A DNA stretch of 22,448 nt, from the NCBI GenBank assembly GCA_003194525.1, contig NBIV01000973.1, positions 1-22,448 on the forward strand. The letters run 5' to 3'. Positions 17,695 through 22,448 of this stretch are shown here, piece after piece. This DNA is from Gracilariopsis chorda (taxonomy: Eukaryota > Rhodophyta > Florideophyceae > Gracilariales > Gracilariaceae). Position numbers and translations under genes: made by a program. The number at the start of each line of letters is the position of its first letter. Positions within the stretch are counted from its first letter, which is position 1. The notes under the pieces were generated by a model. It saw only the letters and a list, made by a program, of their open reading frames with translations. It did no database searches and was not told the DNA's origin.

Positions 17695-19605
17695 TCATGA
17701 CCGTTGAATCTGGGTGGCCCGTTTTTGATTTTTCCAAAAATCGTGCCAATACGACGTGTATAATTGGAATCTGACGGTTTCGGCGGGCCCGAGTGTTGGC
17801 CCTGTAGACGTTCCGCATTCCTGCACGGCCATGCGCACGCTGTTTAAAGTCTGCAGACTTTAAACAGGGTACCGCACTGATGACATGGCGGCTGACACTG
17901 TCGCCCTTCTTGAACAAGAGCGTACGTGGCCACTTCTCTCGAATTCCATGACGTGGCAGCTGAAACTCAATCCAGGCTTGGAACTGGCGCCAATACTTCT
18001 TCATCTGTGGATGGAATCTGCACTTCACGAGGGATCCTAGGTCAGGAGGCTCCCGTTCCGCGCGTTCGAGATACTTTGCCCTGTCACGGTAGCTTACATA
18101 AATCCAGCGCAGCGCGTAGATACTTTCCAGTGTATCCTCGATGCGCCAACATTCTGAACAAGTGAGCCCACCTTGGCCTTCCACGTGCGTTCATCGGTGG
18201 TGTTCCGTAAATAGCGAATCAGTTCGCCCTTAACTACACCGGTGAACGTGTGCGTGGGATGGTTGGACTTGCCATGGAGGTACAGGAACTTGGAGATAGG
18301 CTTAGTGTACACCTTAACGTCCAAGAGATTGTGGAAGAAGAATCTCCGCCCTTTGTATATCTCCAGGTCCAGATAGACTGCCTTCTTTTCACTGATATCC
18401 CATGTCATGCGTAGGTTCGAACATGTGTTCAGTCGTTGCATGAGCAGGTCGGCAGCCTCTCTGTTCCGCAGTATCACGAGAGCATCATCAATGTAGCGAC
18501 GGTTGATGATGACACTGCTGACAAAGTCCTTGAAGATCCTTCGGAACTTATAGAACAGGTACAGGATTGGCAAAGGCAGGAGCTACGGCTGTTCCTGTTG
18601 CTGTGCCAACCAACTGTCTATGTACCCCATGTCCATCAGTCACGTAGTTGTTGTACATGATGAACTGTAGTACTCGACACCAGAAGCCATTGTCAGCCAT
18701 GAAGATCTTAGGTTGCTCCTTGGTTAACAGTCGTATGGCGTCCTTGATGTCGATACTGGGGTAACACCTCTCCACGTCATACGTTAAGAAAACGCAATCA
18801 GTAGGGAGGCGTATTTGTTCCAATTGCCGCACGGTCTGCCAGCTATTAACGGAAATAGCCGGTATCTTGAGTACCAGTTCGTTGAGGATGGTACTCAATT
18901 TTCTAGACAAATCCGCAGTGATATATGAATGCGATGCGGTGATAGGTCTAGACTTGACCGTGGGCTTGTGGATCTTTGGCAGTACATAGAAGGGTGCTGG
19001 GTCTTTGGCTCCTTGTGCATAGTGGAGGATCTCGTCATTGAAATTGCGTCCTTTTTGACATACTTCGAGAACCACCAGGAGGTTACCGAGCAGGCTTCCA
19101 AGGGGGAAGGCACTGACTTCGGAGAATGCACCCTCGTGGATCTCCTTCTGCACAAGACCGTCGTAGAACTCTCGGCTCATAAGCGTGAGACCAAGGTTCT
19201 TGTCGGCTTCTTTGATGACCCAGTCCATCTTCTTAATGTACCGGATTCCTCGCATCAATGTAAGATGCAAGGATGGAGGTCGATCAATCCCCATACGAGT
19301 AATCTCTCTCTCAAGCTTTCCTTTGACTCGTATGTTGGACGGAATGTCGACTCTCCCTTGCCCAGTTCCGAGTTCCTTGAAAAGTTGATCCACTGTGTCT
19401 TGCAGACATACCTTCAGTGGAGTTCTGAGCATGAACCCACCCCCCAACCGAGAGTACCTTTTTGACGTCATATGGTACTTCGGAATCGGGAATTCCTACG
19501 GGTGGGTTGTAACTTCAACTCCTTCGGATCAAAGGAACCGGGCTTCCTCAGCCGAGAACGGTTTAGTTTTGCTTGGCGCCCCGTCCGGCGGCGCCTCGCT
19601 TTCCG
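17695..19605 (-). pseudogene. PLE reverse transcriptase copy in monomer 7, about six single-base insertions
   Basis: Extra bases near 19511 (A), 19441 (C run), 18565 (G), 18168 (C run), 18101 (A run) and 17766 (G). The central piece, 19471 to about 18548, covers DKNLG through the GTATGT loop. The piece after it, from 18573, holds the YIDD box but as YIDDALVI, since a C-to-G change near 18482 turns the Gly after the catalytic Asp pair into Ala, a change not seen in the other copies. The C-terminal domain is in a further frame. Confidence 0.83.
17840..17867. repeat. 28-bp palindrome, monomer 7
   Basis: Perfect copy. Confidence 0.9.
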
Positions 19606-20467
19606 TTTTTTGGCTTCGGCTTTTCCTCTCGACTTCGTCTTCCCCCCAGATTGTTGTTGGCTTTTAGGGGTTTTGGGTTTTCCCTTTAGGGGTTTTTAGG
19701 GGTCCCTTGCCTCTGGGGGGTTTATGAGAATTCTTAAGAGAACTAATGTCCTTCTTAAGTTGCTTCATCTCCTCCCGCAGCCGATCGACCCCCGCAGTTG
19801 CAGGAGCCTCCACTTCGTCGGCCTCGGCGGCGGTTTTTCTTCAGGAGGTCAGCGTTCTTCTTCTCATTTTCCACGAAGTGTCGGAAAGAGCTCTTAAGTT
19901 CAGTCTGAAGCGGCTTTTCTCAAGTGAAGATTCGAGAAACTCCTTATAGCGGTTGAGAACGGAGGTCACTTGCGACTCTGCCATTTGTTTGGCAATGTGG
20001 TACGCATCGAATAGTGACTCCTCCAGCTTCTCCGTGGCTTCAGTGAATAGGACTTTTCTCTCGTCAGCGAGGGCTTTTAGATCGGTAGCCCGGGCTTTGA
20101 CGACAAGACTCAGCGTAGCAGTAACGAATGCATGCGCAATGTCCTTGAACTTAGAGTCAAACTCATCAACCTGGGAACTCGGGAGTTGAGGCATTCGGGG
20201 CAAGACAATGGACTTTGGCACTGTCCCGTTGTCCTGATGCTTCATAAGTTCATCCAGGATGATGCTTCTGCGAGCGATCTTCTCATCTACCTCAAGGATC
20301 TTCTTGCGATAAGGAGCGCAGACGCGATCCAAATGAGGCTTCACCACAGCATAGAGTTCATCGTCGGTATAATCCTTCTCCTCGTCGGCTGGAGATTGAA
20401 ATGGATTTGCTTCGACTTCCTCTTCGGCTGGATGCTCGGCCATCTTTCGGGTGATGCGGCGAGACAT
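19563..20467 (-). pseudogene. ORF1 copy 7, frameshifted in the C-terminal third
   Basis: Open from ATG at 20465-20467 through about residue 186, then broken by a lost C near 19910, followed by extra T bases near 19836, 19681 and 19623. The N-terminal 186 residues match the intact copy, with S120. The coiled-coil segment and Lys-rich tail are encoded but out of frame. Three of the four changes are insertions in T runs, unlike the deletions in copy 6, which argues for local differences in consensus quality along the sequence. Confidence 0.8.
19575..19611 (-). promoter_or_regulatory. Putative -1 frameshift signal, monomer 7
   Basis: Heptamer at 19611-19605 with intact hairpin, although T-run insertions lie just upstream, near 19623. 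Confidence 0.65.
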
Positions 20468-20662
20468 GGTGAAAGAGACTTGATCGGCGACGGCAACTAC
20501 CCCACGGCGATTAGGGGTTTTTTCCTTTTTAGGGGGTTGAGGGTGTGCGGCGTCGCGCAGGGAGCATAAGGGGGAGAGAGAGACGGCTTAAGGACTTAGA
20601 GTCCTCGGAAATGAGGGGGAGCAGCAGGGAAGGGGGGGGAAGAAGGGAAAGAGGGAAAGGTT

Positions 20663-20698
20663 GGCAGAGCGCTTTCGTCTTTACGACTCCTCAGTGCC
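20663..20698 (-). ncRNA. Type I hammerhead ribozyme, monomer 7/8 junction
   Basis: Core unchanged. Scission is predicted between 20667 and 20666. This copy is clean although the flanks on both sides carry indels. Confidence 0.85.
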
Positions 20699-20751
20699 TT
20701 GGTTGTTGGGGTGAGGAGGGAAGGAGATGGCCAGAGGGGAGTCTGGCACTC

Positions 20752-20759
20752 CTTATATA
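20752..20759 (-). promoter_or_regulatory. TATA box ahead of monomer 7
   Basis: Unchanged TATATAAG at the usual position. Confidence 0.6.
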
Positions 20760-20966
20760 TCCTCCAGATACCCTAGCACTGCTCTATCCTTTTCTACGCT
20801 GCATCCAGCAGTTTCTACGCAGGTTTCTACGGAGGGGGATCCAGGAGGATCCGTTACGTCTATCTGTAAACATCATGACCGTTTGTCACGTAACCACCAC
20901 GTTATCGGCAACAATACCGTTACAAAAAGGCGTGTAGGCTGTGACAACTTGTCCGTTACGAAACTG

Positions 20967-22448
20967 TCATGACCGTTGAATCTGGGTGGCCCGTTTTTGA
21001 TTTTTCCAAAAATCGTGCCAATACGACGTGTATAATTGAATCTGACGGTTTCGGCGGGCCCGAGTGTTGGCCCTGTAGACGTTCCGCATTCCTGCACGGC
21101 CATGCGCACGCTGTTTTAAAGTCTGCAGACTTTAAACAGAGCGTACCGCACTGATGACATGGCGGCTGACACTGTCGCCCTTCTTGAACAAGAGCGTACG
21201 TGGCCACTTCTCTCGAATTCCATGACGTGGCAGCTGAAACTCAATCCAGGCTTGGAACTGGCGCCAAATACTTCTTCATCTGTGGATGGAATCTGCACTT
21301 CACGAGGGATCCTAGGTCAGGAGGCTCCCGTTCCGCGCGTTCGAGATACTTTTGCCCTGTCACGGTAGCTTTACATAATCCAGCGCAGCGCGTAGATACT
21401 TTCCAGTGTATCCTCGATGCGCCAACATTCTGAACCAAGTGAGCCACCTTGGCCTTCCACGTGCGTTCATCGGTGGTGTTCCGTAAATAGCGAATCTCAG
21501 TTCGCCCTTGAACTACACCGGTGAACGTGTGCGTGGGATGGTTGGACTTGCCATGGAGGTACAGGAACTTGGAGATAGGCTTAGTGTACACCTTAACGTC
21601 CAAGAGATTGTGGAAGAAGAATCTCCGCCCTTTGTATATCTCCAGGTCCAGATAGACTGCCTTCTTTTCACTGATATCCCATGTCATGCGTAGGTTCGAA
21701 CATGTGTTCAGTCGTTGCATGAGCAGGTCGGCAGCCTCTCTGTTCCGCAGTATCACGAGACCATCATCAATGTAGCGACGGTTGATGATGACACTGCTGA
21801 CAAAGTCCTTGAAGATCCTTCGGAACTTATAAACAGGTACAGATTGGCAAAGGCAGGAGCTACGGCTGTTCCTGTTGCTGTGCCAACCAACTGTCTATGT
21901 ACCCCATGTCCATCAGTCACGTAGTTGTTGTACATGATGAACTGTAGTACTCGACACCAGAAGCCATTGTCAGCCATGAAGATCTTAGGTTGCTCCTTGG
22001 TTAACAGTCGTATGGCGTCCTTGATGTCGATACTGGGGTAACACCTCTCCACGTCATACGTTAAGAAAACGCAATCAGTAGGGAGGCGTATTTGTTCCAA
22101 TTGCCGCACGGTCTGCCAGCTATTAACGGAAATAGCCGGTATCTTGAGTACCAGTTCGTTGAGGATGGTACTCAATTTTCTAGACAAATCCGCAGTGATA
22201 TATGAATGCGATGCGGTGATAGGTCTAGACTTGACCGTGGGCTTGTGGATCTTTGGCAGTACATAGAAGGGTGCTGGGTCTTTGGCTCCTTGTGCATAGT
22301 GGAGGATCTCGTCATTGAAATTGCGTCCTTTTTGACATACTTCGAGAACCACCAGGAGGTTACCGAGCAGGCTTCCAAGGGGGAAGGCACTGACTTCGGA
22401 GAATGCACCCTCGTGGATCTCCTTCTGCACAAGACCGTCGTAGAACTC
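20967..22448 (-). pseudogene. PLE reverse transcriptase copy in monomer 8, N-terminus off the right edge, many indels
   Basis: Enters from the right edge at about RT residue 123 (QKEIHEG) and is open to about 21833, covering LPKIHKP, motif A and the GTATGT loop. A missing G near 21831 then shifts the frame ahead of the YIDD segment. Further insertions lie near 21511, 21497, 21435, 21370, 21352, 21267, 21140 and 21116, so the C-terminal domain is in several frames. Stop equivalent TGA is at 20967-20969. Confidence 0.83.
21111..21139. repeat. Palindrome with one inserted T, monomer 8
   Basis: The left arm has a run of four T instead of three. This is the only copy in which symmetry is broken, and it lies in the indel-rich zone. 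Confidence 0.85.

Larger units (their letters stand above)
17395..20666 (-). repeat. Monomer 7 (about 3272 bp)
   Basis: Longest copy because it carries many single-base insertions, mostly in short homopolymers, for example near 17766, 18101, 18168, 18565, 19441, 19511, 19623, 19681 and 19836. Confidence 0.9.
20468..20966 (-). other. Inter-ORF region 7
   Basis: Standard layout; the longest G run is eight bases here (seven elsewhere), near 20632-20639. Confidence 0.75.
1..22448 (-). mobile_element. Tandem array of an endonuclease-deficient Penelope-like retroelement
   Basis: The whole window is a head-to-tail array with a period of about 3263 bp, seen by matching ORF1 start codons at 882, 4145, 7407, 10668, 13929, 17190 and 20467. 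Every copy is coded on the minus strand as hammerhead, leader, ORF1, RT, 3' region and TATA box. The RT has the PLE hallmarks: a PKIHKP segment, a YIDD box, and a thumb with SNHPTHT followed by RGY. No GIY-YIG endonuclease is visible at either end of the RT. No flanking host DNA, target-site duplication or unrelated gene is present, so insertion boundaries cannot be defined. Family assignment rests on motif recognition. The exact PLE clade is unknown; EN-deficient groups such as Athena or Coprina are candidates by domain content only. Confidence 0.9.
20667..22448 (-). repeat. Monomer 8 (partial, right edge)
   Basis: Contains the 3' region and most of the RT. The RT N-terminus and all of ORF1 lie beyond the right edge. 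It is dense in indels between about 21115 and 21831, then clean to the end of the window. Confidence 0.9.

Noticed and set aside
1..22448. CRISPR array or satellite DNA as an explanation for the periodic repeats
   Set aside because: The period is 3.26 kb with coding content including a full RT; there are no short repeats with unique spacers.
1..22448. Pure assembly artefact that multiplies one copy
   Set aside because: Adjacent copies have consistent, shared and private substitutions, so several distinct monomers exist. The exact copy number remains unproven without raw reads.

Overview
The window is one head-to-tail tandem array of a single retroelement, with no other sequence in it. The repeat period is about 3.26 kb. 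There are six complete monomers and a partial one at each end, all in the same orientation and read on the minus strand. The organism is a eukaryote that I cannot place further. The reverse transcriptase (RT) is of Penelope-like element (PLE) type, each unit has a TATA box, the first ORF starts in a good AUG context (ACC before ATG), and no bacterial operon signals are present.

Reading along the minus strand, each monomer begins at a predicted hammerhead ribozyme cleavage site. Next comes a roughly 200-nt leader that opens with a long pyrimidine-rich tract, then ORF1 (300 aa, coiled-coil protein with a Lys/Arg/Pro/Gly-rich tail). ORF2 overlaps ORF1 in the -1 frame and encodes a PLE RT without a recognisable GIY-YIG endonuclease. 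A 3' region of about 210 bp follows, then three CGTAGAA repeats, a TATATAAG box, and the hammerhead that begins the next monomer. Only the second monomer (1081-4343) keeps both reading frames fully open. The others carry one to several single-base indels.

The strongest signals are three. First, a type I hammerhead ribozyme motif with every core nucleotide present sits on the coding strand once per monomer, as has been described for PLEs. Second, the ORF1/ORF2 overlap carries a canonical -1 slippery heptamer (A AAA AAC) followed 9 nt later by a GC-rich hairpin. ORF2 has no ATG before residue 29 (counting from a TTG codon at 3198), so the RT is probably made as an ORF1-RT fusion of about 921 aa. 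Third, the monomers are fully tandem and in exact register with the ribozyme. One model is that multimeric transcripts self-cleave to unit length, possibly circularise, and are copied back into arrays.

Copies differ by few substitutions, and neighbouring monomers share variants, so the array looks genuine and recently homogenised. Indels are densest in the right-hand monomer (about nine in 720 bp around 21115-21831) and also occur at the left end, which suggests unpolished long-read contig ends. Reading-frame breaks in the outer copies should not be taken as proof of decay.
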